Assembly (NCBI GenBank): GCA_014649155.1
Contig: BMSM01000025.1
Span: 29,565 to 93,564 of the forward strand
DNA length: 64,000 nucleotides
Reading direction: 5' to 3'
DNA from: Streptomyces griseoviridis
GTDB taxonomy: Bacteria; Actinomycetota; Actinomycetes; Streptomycetales; Streptomycetaceae
Below, piece after piece: positions 15,508-23,184 of this stretch. Made by a program: the position numbers and the translations under genes. Position 1 is the first letter of the stretch. Each line of letters opens with the position of its first letter. The notes beneath the pieces were generated by a model, which ran no database searches, had not been told where the DNA came from, and saw nothing but the letters and a program-made list of their open reading frames with translations.

Positions 15508-16067
15508 CGCACCCAAGCCCCCACTGCACCTGCTGGCCCGGCGCGACCGTGTGGCTCACCGGGCTGCCGAGCGCCGGCAAGTCGACCCTGGCCAGGGAGC
15601 TGGCGCGCCGGCTGACGCCCCAGGGACGCAGAGTGGAGATCCTCGACGGTGACGAGAACCGGGCCCTGCTCACCGCCGGTCTGGGTTTCAGCAGGGAGGA
15701 TCGTTTCGTCAATGTGCAGCGCATCGGACTGGTCGCGGAGGTCCTGGCCCGCAACGGGGTCCTAGCCCTGGTCCCGGTGATCGCCCCCTACGCCGACGCC
15801 CGGGAGGCCGTCCGCAAGCGCCACGAGCAGTCCGGCACGCCCTATCTGGAGATCCATGTCGCCACCCCGGTCGAGGTGTGCGCCGAACGGGACGTGAAGG
15901 GGCTGTACGCCCGCCAGGCCGCGGGCGACCTGAAGGGCCTGACCGGCGTCGACGACCCCTACGAGGCACCGCGCGCCCCCGACCTCACCGTCCCGGCCCA
16001 TCGACAGCGTCCGGCGGAGTCGTCCGCCCTGCTGCTCGGCCTGCTCCAGGAGCGGGGACTCGCGTGA
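15504..16067 (+). CDS. cysC: Adenylyl-sulfate (APS) kinase
   Basis: A 187-residue APS kinase of normal length. It has the P-loop G-L-P-S-A-G-K-S-T, D-G-D-E-N-R, G-F-S-R-E-D-R, and the RDVKGLY segment as E-R-D-V-K-G-L-Y-A-R, followed by L-T-G-V-D-D-P-Y-E-A-P. It phosphorylates APS at the 3' position to give PAPS, the sulfuryl donor. The start overlaps the monooxygenase stop (ATGA), and its own stop overlaps cysD (GTGA). Location inside a biosynthetic operon argues for dedicated PAPS supply rather than the housekeeping assimilation pathway, which would be expected next to PAPS and sulfite reductases; none are here. Confidence 0.93.
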   Translation: MTHPSPHCTCWPGATVWLTGLPSAGKSTLARELARRLTPQGRRVEILDGDENRALLTAGLGFSREDRFVNVQRIGLVAEVLARNGVLALVPVIAPYADAREAVRKRHEQSGTPYLEIHVATPVEVCAERDVKGLYARQAAGDLKGLTGVDDPYEAPRAPDLTVPAHRQRPAESSALLLGLLQERGLA

Positions 16068-16951
16068 ACCACACGGCCCAACTGGAGTCGGAGGCCGTCC
16101 ACATCATCCGGGAGGCGGCCGGCGAGTGCGCGCGACCGGTGCTGCTGTTCTCCGGCGGCAAGGACTCCGCCGTCGTCCTGCACCTCGCGCTGAAGGCGTT
16201 CGCCCCCGCTCCGCTGCCGTTCCCCCTGCTCCACGTCGACACCGGGCACAACTTCCCCGAGGTGATCGCCTACCGCGACCGGACGGTGGCCCGGTTCGGG
16301 CTGCGGCTGCACGTGGCCTCGGTGCAGGAGCGCATCGACAGCGGCGAACTGAGGGAACGCCCCGACGGCAGCCGCAACGCCCTGCAGAGCCCGTGCCTGC
16401 TGCGCGCCATCGGGGCCCACCGCTTCGACGCGGTGTTCGGCGGCGCCCGGCGCGACGAGGAGAAGTCCCGTGCCAAGGAACGGGTGTTCAGCCTCCGTGA
16501 CGAGTGGGGCGTCTGGGACCCCCGGCGGCAGCGCCCGGAACTCTGGGAGCTGTACAACAGCCGGCACGCCCCGGGCGAGCACGTGCGGGTGTTCCCGCTC
16601 TCCAACTGGACGGAACTCGACGTCTGGCAGTACATCGGCAGCGAGGGCATCGTGCTGCCGGACCTCTACTTCGCCCACCACCGGGAGGTCTTCCGGCGCG
16701 ACGGCATGTGGCTCACCGCCGGCGACTGGGGCGGACCCGGTGACGGCGAGCGCCCGGAGAAGCGGCAGGTGCGCTACCGCACGGTCGGCGACATGTCGTG
16801 CACCGGGGCCGTCGACTCGGCCGCGACCACGGTGGCGGAGGTCGTCCGGGAGATCACGGCCTCCCCGCTGACCGAACGCGGAGCCTCCCGCGCCGATGAC
16901 AAGGTCTCCGACGCCGCGATGGAGGACCGCAAGCGGGAGGGGTACTTCTAG
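16064..16951 (+). CDS. cysD: Sulfate adenylyltransferase subunit 2 (small, PP-loop)
   Basis: A 295-residue PP-loop ATPase with L-F-S-G-G-K-D-S-A-V-V near the N-terminus, D-T-G-H-N-F-P-E, G-G-A-R-R-D-E-E-K-S-R-A-K-E, and a C-terminal K-R-E-G-Y-F typical of CysD. With CysN it makes APS from ATP and sulfate, GTP hydrolysis driving the reaction. The GTG start overlaps the cysC stop (GTGA). The stop is one base before the cysN start. Length and motifs are standard, so it should be functional. Confidence 0.94.
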   Translation: MNHTAQLESEAVHIIREAAGECARPVLLFSGGKDSAVVLHLALKAFAPAPLPFPLLHVDTGHNFPEVIAYRDRTVARFGLRLHVASVQERIDSGELRERPDGSRNALQSPCLLRAIGAHRFDAVFGGARRDEEKSRAKERVFSLRDEWGVWDPRRQRPELWELYNSRHAPGEHVRVFPLSNWTELDVWQYIGSEGIVLPDLYFAHHREVFRRDGMWLTAGDWGGPGDGERPEKRQVRYRTVGDMSCTGAVDSAATTVAEVVREITASPLTERGASRADDKVSDAAMEDRKREGYF

Positions 16952-16952
16952 C

Positions 16953-18299
16953 GTGCCGATCACGACACCGCCCACGGGCGGAGCACCCGCGGACACCGCA
17001 CTGCTGCGGTTCGCCCTCGCGGGCAGCGTGGACGACGGCAAGTCCACGCTCGCCGGACGCCTGCTGTACGGCTCCGCGAGCGTCCTCGCCGACCAGCTCG
17101 CGGCGATCGGGGCGGCCCCCGGCGGGGGCGGCCCGGACCTCGCGCTGCTGACCGACGGTCTGCGGGCCGAGCGCGAGCAGGGCATCACCATCGACGTGGC
17201 GTACCGCTACTTCGGCACGCCCCGGCGCCGGTTCGTCATGGCCGACACCCCCGGGCACGTGGAGTACACCCGCAACACGGTCACCGGCGCGTCCACCGCC
17301 GACCTCGTGGTGATCCTCGTGGACGTCCGCAACGGCGTCGTGGCGCAGACCCGCCGGCACGCCGCCGTGGCCGCGTTGCTGCGGACCCCGCACGTCGTGC
17401 TCGCCGTCAACAAGATGGACCTGGTGGACTACGACGAGGGAGCGTTCGCCCGGGTCGCGCGGGAGTTCACCGGGCTGGCCCGCGCGCTGGGCATCCCGGA
17501 GACGACCGCGATCCCGCTGTCGGCACTCCTCGGCGACCAGGTCGTGACCCCCTCGGAACGGCTCTCCTGGTACGACGGTCCCGCGTTGCTGCACCATCTG
17601 GAGTCCGTGCCGGCGGCCCCCGAACCGGCCGGTGCGCCGGCCCGGTTCCCGGTCCAGTACGTCATCCGGCCGCACACCGCCGCACCCCGCGGCCGCCGGG
17701 GCTACGCGGGCCGGATCGCCGCGGGCACGCTCCGCGTCGGCGACCGGGTGACCGTCCTGCCCTCCGGCTCGACCACCACCGTCAGCGGCATCGACGCCCT
17801 CGGCGTACCGGTGGAGCGGGCCTCGGCACCGCGGTCGGTCACGCTGCTGCTCGCCGACGAGGTCGACGTGGCGCGCGGCGATCTGATCGTGCCCGCCGGC
17901 CAGGAGCCGCCGCTCACCCGAACCCTCGAAGTCACCGCCTGCCACCTGCACGAACGACCGCTGTGCCGGGGCGACCGGGTCCTGGTCAAACACACCACGA
18001 GGACCGTGCGCGCCCTGGTCGCGGACATCCCCGCACGGCGCGGCCCGAGCCTGCTCGACGAGGAACCGGCACCGGACCGGATCGACGCGGGCGGCATCGG
18101 ACGCGTGGTGCTGCACACGGCCGAACCCCTCGCCCCGGACGCCTACCGGGACTCCCGGCGCACTGGCTCATTACTGCTTATCGATCCGGACGACGGCAGT
18201 ACGCTCACCGCCTGCATGGCGGGCCCCGGGCCGGTGTACCGCGCCGGCCCCGCAGGCACCCGCACAGCTCCGGACGACGAGGAAGAGGAAACCCTGTGA
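16953..18299 (+). CDS. cysN: Sulfate adenylyltransferase subunit 1 (GTPase), carrying a TTA codon
   Basis: A 448-residue translation-factor-like GTPase with G1 G-S-V-D-D-G-K-S-T, G3 D-T-P-G-H-V-E-Y, and G4 N-K-M-D-L-V-D-Y-D. It is the regulatory GTPase partner of CysD and is not fused to an APS kinase. A GGGAGGGG ribosome site inside the cysD 3' end supports GTG 16953. Codon 407 is TTA (18171-18173), set in a short patch of AT-richer codons (ACT GGC TCA TTA CTG CTT ATC). In Streptomyces, TTA needs the bldA leucyl-tRNA, so PAPS supply may be linked to development. The C-terminus ends in an acidic D-D-E-E-E-E-T-L tail. It overlaps the next gene by GTGA. Confidence 0.93.
   Translation: MPITTPPTGGAPADTALLRFALAGSVDDGKSTLAGRLLYGSASVLADQLAAIGAAPGGGGPDLALLTDGLRAEREQGITIDVAYRYFGTPRRRFVMADTPGHVEYTRNTVTGASTADLVVILVDVRNGVVAQTRRHAAVAALLRTPHVVLAVNKMDLVDYDEGAFARVAREFTGLARALGIPETTAIPLSALLGDQVVTPSERLSWYDGPALLHHLESVPAAPEPAGAPARFPVQYVIRPHTAAPRGRRGYAGRIAAGTLRVGDRVTVLPSGSTTTVSGIDALGVPVERASAPRSVTLLLADEVDVARGDLIVPAGQEPPLTRTLEVTACHLHERPLCRGDRVLVKHTTRTVRALVADIPARRGPSLLDEEPAPDRIDAGGIGRVVLHTAEPLAPDAYRDSRRTGSLLLIDPDDGSTLTACMAGPGPVYRAGPAGTRTAPDDEEEETL
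18171..18173 (+). promoter_or_regulatory. TTA codon (possible bldA-dependent control) in cysN
   Basis: In-frame TTA leucine codon 407 of cysN. TTA is rare in Streptomyces and is read by the developmentally controlled bldA tRNA. I noticed no other in-frame TTA among the cluster genes, but I did not scan every codon exhaustively. Confidence 0.7.
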
Positions 18300-19720
18300 G
18301 CGAGTTGAACCCGGTGAACGCGGCGGTCCTGGACCCGGAGAGCCTGCGGCGACTCAGCGAGGACCTGGAAGGCCCCGTGTTCCTGCCGGGCGAGCCCGGT
18401 TACGCCGAGCACACCGACGGCTTCGACCGGGCGGTCGAGCACCGGCCCGCGCTGGTGGTGGCCGTGGCGAACGCCGACGACGTGGTGGCCTCGGTCCGCT
18501 TCGCCCGCGACCACGGGCTCGGCGTCGCCGTCCAGCTCACCGGGCACGGCGCCTGCCTCCCCGCCGACGAGCGCTCGGTGTACCTCTCCACCCGTGCCAT
18601 GAACGGCGTCCGGGTGGACCCCGGGCAGCGCACCGCGCGGCTGGAGGCCGGCGTGCTCTGGCAGGACGTCATCCCGCTCGCCGCCGAGCACGGACTCGCC
18701 CCGCTGAACGGCTCGGCCCCCTTCGTCGGCGCCGTCTCCTACGTACTGGGCGGCGGCGTCGGCGTCCTCTCCCGGCGCTACGGCTATGCCGCCGACCACG
18801 TCCGGCGCATCGAGGTGGTCACCGCCGACGGCGAACTCCGCGTCGCCGACCAGGACGAGAACCCGGACCTGTTCTGGGCGCTGCGCGGCGGCAAGGGCAA
18901 CTTCGGTGTGGTGACCGCGATCGAGGTCGAGCTGATGGAGGTCGCCCGGCTGTACGGCGGTGGCCTGTGGTACCCGGCGGAGTCGGTACGGGACGCGCTG
19001 CACCTGTACCGCACCTGGGTCACCGGCGTGCCGGAGGAGATGGCCTCCTCCTTCTTCATGCTGGACTGGCCGGACGTGGACGGCGTACCCGAGGAGCTGC
19101 GCGGACGCTTCGCCCTGCACCTGCGACTGAGCTACGCCGGCGACCCGGCGGAGGGCGAACGGCTGATCCGGCCGCTGCGCGAGGTGGCGCCGATCCTGCT
19201 GGACACGGTCACCGACATCCCGTACACCGAGGTCGGCACCATCCACAACGACCCGCCGGTCTCGGGCTCGTACCACATCAACAACTTCCAGCTCACCACG
19301 CTGGACGAGGACACGGTCGACGCCATGCTCGCACTGGTCGGCCCCGGCACGAAGAGCGCGGTCAGCCTGGAGGTGCGCAACCTCGGAGGGGCCCTGGGCC
19401 GCCCGCCCCGGGTGCCCAACGCGGTCGCGCACGTGCCCGAGGCACGCTTCCAGGTGTACTCGGCCGGGGTCCTGGGCAACGGCGAGGACGACGCGGTGTA
19501 CGAGGGCCACGACCGGGTCGTGGCGACGCTCGCGCCGTGGGCCACGGGAACCCGGATGCTCAACTTCATGGCGGGCATCGCCCACACCGACCCCGCCGAC
19601 GTGCGGGAGGCGTACACGGCCGAGGCGTACCAGCGCCTGGCCGAGCTGAAGACGGTCTGGGACCCGGGCAACACGTTCCGCTTCAACCACAACATCCCGC
19701 CGCGGACGGCCGGGAACTAG
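18296..19720 (+). CDS. FAD-binding (berberine-bridge-type) oxidoreductase
   Basis: A 474-residue PCMH/VAO-fold flavoprotein. Motifs: V-Q-L-T-G-H-G-A with the His that usually carries 8-alpha-linked FAD, L-G-G-G-V-G-V-L-S-R-R-Y-G-Y-A-A-D in the FAD pyrophosphate loop, W-A-L-R-G-G-K-G-N-F-G-V-V-T, and a C-terminal F-N-H-N-I-P-P. The second covalent attachment point (Cys in bicovalent members such as GOOX or berberine bridge enzyme) is not Cys here (N-G-S-A-P-F-V-G), so single covalent linkage is expected. Such enzymes oxidise alcohols, amines or C-C/C-N bonds with O2. The GTG start overlaps cysN (GTGA). Last gene before a strong terminator. Confidence 0.9.
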   Translation: MSELNPVNAAVLDPESLRRLSEDLEGPVFLPGEPGYAEHTDGFDRAVEHRPALVVAVANADDVVASVRFARDHGLGVAVQLTGHGACLPADERSVYLSTRAMNGVRVDPGQRTARLEAGVLWQDVIPLAAEHGLAPLNGSAPFVGAVSYVLGGGVGVLSRRYGYAADHVRRIEVVTADGELRVADQDENPDLFWALRGGKGNFGVVTAIEVELMEVARLYGGGLWYPAESVRDALHLYRTWVTGVPEEMASSFFMLDWPDVDGVPEELRGRFALHLRLSYAGDPAEGERLIRPLREVAPILLDTVTDIPYTEVGTIHNDPPVSGSYHINNFQLTTLDEDTVDAMLALVGPGTKSAVSLEVRNLGGALGRPPRVPNAVAHVPEARFQVYSAGVLGNGEDDAVYEGHDRVVATLAPWATGTRMLNFMAGIAHTDPADVREAYTAEAYQRLAELKTVWDPGNTFRFNHNIPPRTAGN

Positions 19721-19721
19721 A

Positions 19722-19779
19722 CCGTGTCCGCGAAGTCCCTCCCCCCCCACGGGTGGACGGAGGGACTTCGCTGACACGG
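19722..19779 (+). terminator. Strong hairpin terminator after the sulfur/oxidase operon
   Basis: An inverted repeat begins two bases after the oxidase stop. The outer arms CCGTGTC / GACACGG flank a perfect 13-bp inner stem GCGAAGTCCCTCC / GGAGGGACTTCGC. It should end the carbamoyltransferase-to-oxidase transcript, so the methyltransferase that follows probably has its own promoter within 19780-19874. Confidence 0.8.
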
Positions 19780-19874
19780 CCTGGGCGGCCACCCGCACCA
19801 GGCCCGCCCCCCAGCGCCCTCGGGCGCCCTGCTTCGTCCCACCGATCACCCGACGAGCGATTGCGGAGATTGCC

Positions 19875-20903
19875 ATGACCGAGCACGTCAAGACCGCGGA
19901 CCAGGGCGTCAACCGGCAGATGGTGGAGCTGCTCCAAGGGGCCTGGCGGGCGCGGGCCGTCCATGTCGCCGCCGAACTGGGTCTTCCCGACCTGCTGGCC
20001 CAGGGCGAGCGTACGGTGGCCGACCTGGCCGGACTCACCGGCACGCACGCGCCGACGCTGGGCCGGCTGCTGCGGGCGCTGAGCACGTTCGGGGTGTTCC
20101 GGCGGCTGCCGGACGGGCAGACCTACGCCCAGACGCCCCTGTCGGCCGTACTGGTCGCCGAGCCGGCCAATCCGGAGTCGACCGACGCCCGCTTCATGGC
20201 GGCGAACTGGCACTGGGCCGCCTGGGGCGACCTGCTGCACACGGTCCGCACCGGTGAGTCGTCCTTCGAGAAGGCGAACGGGACCTCCTTCTGGGAGCTG
20301 ACCAAGAGCGACCCCGACGCCAAGCAGCGGTTCAACGCCGCGATGAGCGCGGTCTCGGAGGCGGAGAGCGCCGGTATAGCCCGGGCCTACGGCTTCCCGG
20401 CCGGGGCCCACGTCGTCGACGTCGCCGGCGGACTCGGCAGTCTGCTGGCGGCCGTCCTCACCGAGCACCCGACGGTGCGCGGCACGCTCCTGGAGCGTCC
20501 GGAGATCGTGCCGCTGGCCGAGGAACTGCTGGCGAAGGCGGGCGTCGACGGGCGCTACGAGACGATCGCCGGGGACTTCTTCGAGGACGTACCGGCAGGT
20601 GCGGACGTGTACACGATCAAGCGGGCACTGCACGACTGGGACGACGACACCATCGTGCGCATCCTGGCGCGGACAGCGCGGTCCATGCGACCCGGCGTAC
20701 CGCTGCTGATCATGGAGAGCATGGTGGACGAGACGTCCGACCAGGAGGCGCTGTTCCGGGGGCTGCTGCTGACGGTGCTGGTCGGCGGTCAGGACCGGCC
20801 CGAGTCGGACTACCGGGAACTGGCCGGACGGGCGGGCCTCACGGTACGGCGCAGCATCCCGGTCGGCGGCGATCTGCGCATCCTGGAGACGGTCCGGGCC
20901 TGA
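19875..20903 (+). CDS. SAM-dependent O-methyltransferase (DnrK/hydroxyneurosporene type)
   Basis: This 342-residue class I methyltransferase has an N-terminal winged-helix dimerisation domain (residues about 10-110, including V-A-D-L-A-G-L-T-G-T-H-A-P-T-L-G-R-L-L-R) and a Rossmann SAM domain with V-V-D-V-A-G-G-L-G-S-L. The catalytic-type H-D-W-D-D segment (A-L-H-D-W-D-D-D) is typical of plant-like O-methyltransferases. It methylates a hydroxyl, often phenolic; a few members catalyse hydroxylation or decarboxylation. It stands alone between two terminators. Association with the cluster is by position and type. Confidence 0.9.
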   Translation: MTEHVKTADQGVNRQMVELLQGAWRARAVHVAAELGLPDLLAQGERTVADLAGLTGTHAPTLGRLLRALSTFGVFRRLPDGQTYAQTPLSAVLVAEPANPESTDARFMAANWHWAAWGDLLHTVRTGESSFEKANGTSFWELTKSDPDAKQRFNAAMSAVSEAESAGIARAYGFPAGAHVVDVAGGLGSLLAAVLTEHPTVRGTLLERPEIVPLAEELLAKAGVDGRYETIAGDFFEDVPAGADVYTIKRALHDWDDDTIVRILARTARSMRPGVPLLIMESMVDETSDQEALFRGLLLTVLVGGQDRPESDYRELAGRAGLTVRRSIPVGGDLRILETVRA

Positions 20904-20926
20904 GCGGCCCGCTCGGCCCGAGCGGC

Positions 20927-20969
20927 CGGGCGCCCCGCGCGGACCCACGGGTCCGGCGCGGGGCGCCCG
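20927..20969. terminator. Bidirectional hairpin between convergent methyltransferase and reductase genes
   Basis: A perfect 14-bp stem (CGGGCGCCCCGCGC / GCGCGGGGCGCCCG) with a further GGACCC/GGGTCC pairing inside the loop region. It lies 23 bases after the methyltransferase stop and 4 bases beyond the reductase stop. Confidence 0.75.
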
Positions 20970-20973
20970 GGGT

Positions 20974-22023
20974 TCAGCGGCGGGCCGCCTCCCGCACGGA
21001 CCTGCGGGGAACCGGCCGCCGGCGCTGCGCCGTGTCGGCGAGCAGCCGCCGCACGGAGTGGTTGTCCACGGGGTTGAGGTCGCTGCCGGGTGGCACGATC
21101 TCGTCGATCCGGTCGAGGACCTCGTCGTCCAGGACCGTCCCGGCACCGGCGAGCAGGTCGGTGAGCTGGTCCACGGTACGGGGCCCGATGATCACCGAGG
21201 TCACGGCCGGGTGGGCCTGGACGAAGCCGAGAGCGAGATGGGTGAGCGGCATCCCGGCCTCCGCCGCCAGCGCCCGCAGCCGGCCCACCGCCCGTGCCTT
21301 GGCCGCGTTCGCGGGCACGGCGGGGTCGAACCGCTGCGGTTCCAGCACCGTACGGCCCTCGCCCGGGGTGGCGTCACGGTCCGAGAGCCAGCCCGCGCTC
21401 AGCGGTCCCCAGGCGAGGACGCCCATGCCGTGCCGCCGCGCGGTCGGCAGGACGTGCATCTCCACGCTCCGGCTGAGGACGGAGTACGCGGGCTGCTCGG
21501 AGCGGAAGTGCACATGGCCGCGCCGCTCGGCGGTCCAGCGGGCCTCGACCAGCTGGTCGGCGGGGAAGTTGGAGGTGCCGATCGCCCGGACCTTTCCCGA
21601 CCGCACCAGGTCCGACAGGGCGGAGAGCGTCTCGTCGATGTCGGTGTCGGGGTCGACTCCGTGCACCTGGTAGAGGTCGATGTGGTCCGTGCCCAGCCGG
21701 CGCAGGCTGTCCTCGACCGCCCGCATGATCCAACGCCGGGAGTTCCCCCGGTGGTTGTCGTCCGGACCCATGGGGCCGTGGAACTTGGTGGCGAGGACGA
21801 TGTCGTCGCGCCGGCCCTTGAGCGCCTCGCCGACGATCTCCTCGGTGCCGCCCTCGCCGTAGATGTCGGCGGTGTCCACCAGGTTGACACCCGCGTCCAG
21901 GGCCATGCCGATGACCGTGCTCGCCTCCCGCCGGTCGGGGTTGCCCCAGGAACCGAACATCATGGTGCCCAGGGCCAGTTCGCTGACCGAGATCCCGGTG
22001 TCGCCGAGAATACGCCGTTCCAT
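20974..22023 (-). CDS. Aldo/keto reductase
   Basis: A 349-residue NADPH-dependent AKR TIM barrel of the potassium-channel-beta/YghZ-like type. The catalytic tetrad is visible: Asp and Tyr in D-T-A-D-I-Y-G, Lys in L-A-T-K-F-H, and His in Y-Q-V-H-G-V. NADP-binding elements include G-T-S-N-F and S-V-I-I-G-P-R-T. It reduces aldehydes or ketones to alcohols. A GGAGGA site precedes ATG 22023. It follows the cyclase gene by 49 bases on the same strand and may be co-transcribed with it, so it could act on the cyclase product (inference). Confidence 0.88.
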   Translation of the reverse strand: MERRILGDTGISVSELALGTMMFGSWGNPDRREASTVIGMALDAGVNLVDTADIYGEGGTEEIVGEALKGRRDDIVLATKFHGPMGPDDNHRGNSRRWIMRAVEDSLRRLGTDHIDLYQVHGVDPDTDIDETLSALSDLVRSGKVRAIGTSNFPADQLVEARWTAERRGHVHFRSEQPAYSVLSRSVEMHVLPTARRHGMGVLAWGPLSAGWLSDRDATPGEGRTVLEPQRFDPAVPANAAKARAVGRLRALAAEAGMPLTHLALGFVQAHPAVTSVIIGPRTVDQLTDLLAGAGTVLDDEVLDRIDEIVPPGSDLNPVDNHSVRRLLADTAQRRRPVPRRSVREAARR

Positions 22024-22072
22024 GCGTCGTTCGTCCTCCGGTCGTCTCGCGTGCTGAGCAGGGTTTCTTCCG

Positions 22073-23119
22073 CTACGGCCGCCCGGTGCGGGGCATGCCG
22101 GCGAGCGTGCGGGCCACGTCGTCCTCCGGTACGTCCCGCACCAGTTCCACCCCGTCCGGCCCGTCGAGGACGAAGCCCAGACCGCGGGTCGCCTTCTTGT
22201 CGAGCCGCATCAGGGGGATCAGGGCCGCGGTATCGACGTCCGGCGGCAGGGCGGCGGGCAGTCCGTAGGCGCGTACCACCTCCTCGTGCTCCGCGACCCG
22301 GTCGGGACCGATCCGCCCGAGGGCACCGGCGAGGCGTCCCGCGAACACGGTGCCGATCGCCACGCACTCACCGTGCCGCAGCGCGTATCCGGTGGCGCGT
22401 TCCAGCGCGTGGCCGAGGGTGTGGCCGTAGTTGAGGATGTGCCGCAGGCCCGTGTCCCGTTCGTCCGCGGCCACCACGGAGGCCTTCAGCCGCACGCTCG
22501 CGGCGATCTGCCCGGTGACCGGCAGCCCCCGCAGGTCGCCGGCGCCGATGAAATGGCAGCGGGCGATCTCGCCGTAGCCGTTGCGCCACTCCCGCTCGGG
22601 CAGGGTGCGCAGGTAGTCGGTGTCGCAGAGAACCGCGGCGGGCTGCCAGTAAGCGCCGACCAGGTTCTTGCCGTGCGCGAGGTTCACGGCCGTCTTGCCG
22701 CCGACGCTCGCGTCGACCTGGGCGAGCAGGGTGGTCGGCAGGTGGATCACGGGCACGCCGCGGTGGTACAGCGCGGCCGCGAGGCCCACGGTGTCGGTGG
22801 TGGTACCGCCGCCGCAGGAGACCACCACGTCGGCCCGGGTGAGCCCGTGGCCGGCGAACGCGTCGCACAACCGCTCCACCGTGGCCAGGGTCTTGTTGTC
22901 CTCGCCGTCGGCCAGCGGCAGCCGCAGTGCCGGTACGCCCGGGTCGGGTGCCTCGTCCACGGGCCGGGCGGTGACGACGGCGGCCCGGCGTGCCCCGAGG
23001 TCCCGGACGAGCGGGGCCAGCAGGTCCCGGGCTCCGGGGCCGATGTGCACGGGGTAGGAACGCGCGCCCAGCGACACGTCGATGCGCTGAACCGCAGAAG
23101 CGTGCCGTGTACGCGTCAT
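22073..23119 (-). CDS. 3-dehydroquinate-synthase-like sugar-phosphate cyclase
   Basis: A 348-residue member of the sugar phosphate cyclase superfamily, closest in motif to 3-dehydroquinate synthase. It has G-G-G-T-T-T-D-T-V-G for NAD, Q-V-D-A-S-V-G-G-K-T-A-V-N with the active-site Asp and Lys, and the zinc ligands: Glu in G-Y-G-E-I-A-R, His in N-Y-G-H-T-L-G-H-A-L-E, and His in R-H-G-E. In ordinary enzymes the E-x-x-K block after the zinc Glu is E-V-I-K; here it is E-I-A-R, so the substrate-contacting Lys is Arg. The DAHP-to-dehydroquinate reaction is the default, but a related substrate is possible. Nearby shikimate-pathway genes are absent, so this is likely a pathway-specific copy. A weak AAAGAG ribosome site precedes ATG 23119. 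Confidence 0.85.
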   Translation of the reverse strand: MTRTRHASAVQRIDVSLGARSYPVHIGPGARDLLAPLVRDLGARRAAVVTARPVDEAPDPGVPALRLPLADGEDNKTLATVERLCDAFAGHGLTRADVVVSCGGGTTTDTVGLAAALYHRGVPVIHLPTTLLAQVDASVGGKTAVNLAHGKNLVGAYWQPAAVLCDTDYLRTLPEREWRNGYGEIARCHFIGAGDLRGLPVTGQIAASVRLKASVVAADERDTGLRHILNYGHTLGHALERATGYALRHGECVAIGTVFAGRLAGALGRIGPDRVAEHEEVVRAYGLPAALPPDVDTAALIPLMRLDKKATRGLGFVLDGPDGVELVRDVPEDDVARTLAGMPRTGRP

Positions 23120-23184
23120 GCGCTCTTTATACGCGCCCCGTGCGCCCCACGCGAGGCCCCCTTTTCCGCCACCGCCGGCCTGGC

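Noticed and set aside
12185..19720. Saxitoxin-type pathway
   Set aside because: Only carbamoyltransferase, APS kinase and a dioxygenase are shared; amidinotransferase, SxtA-like and other core enzymes are absent from the window.
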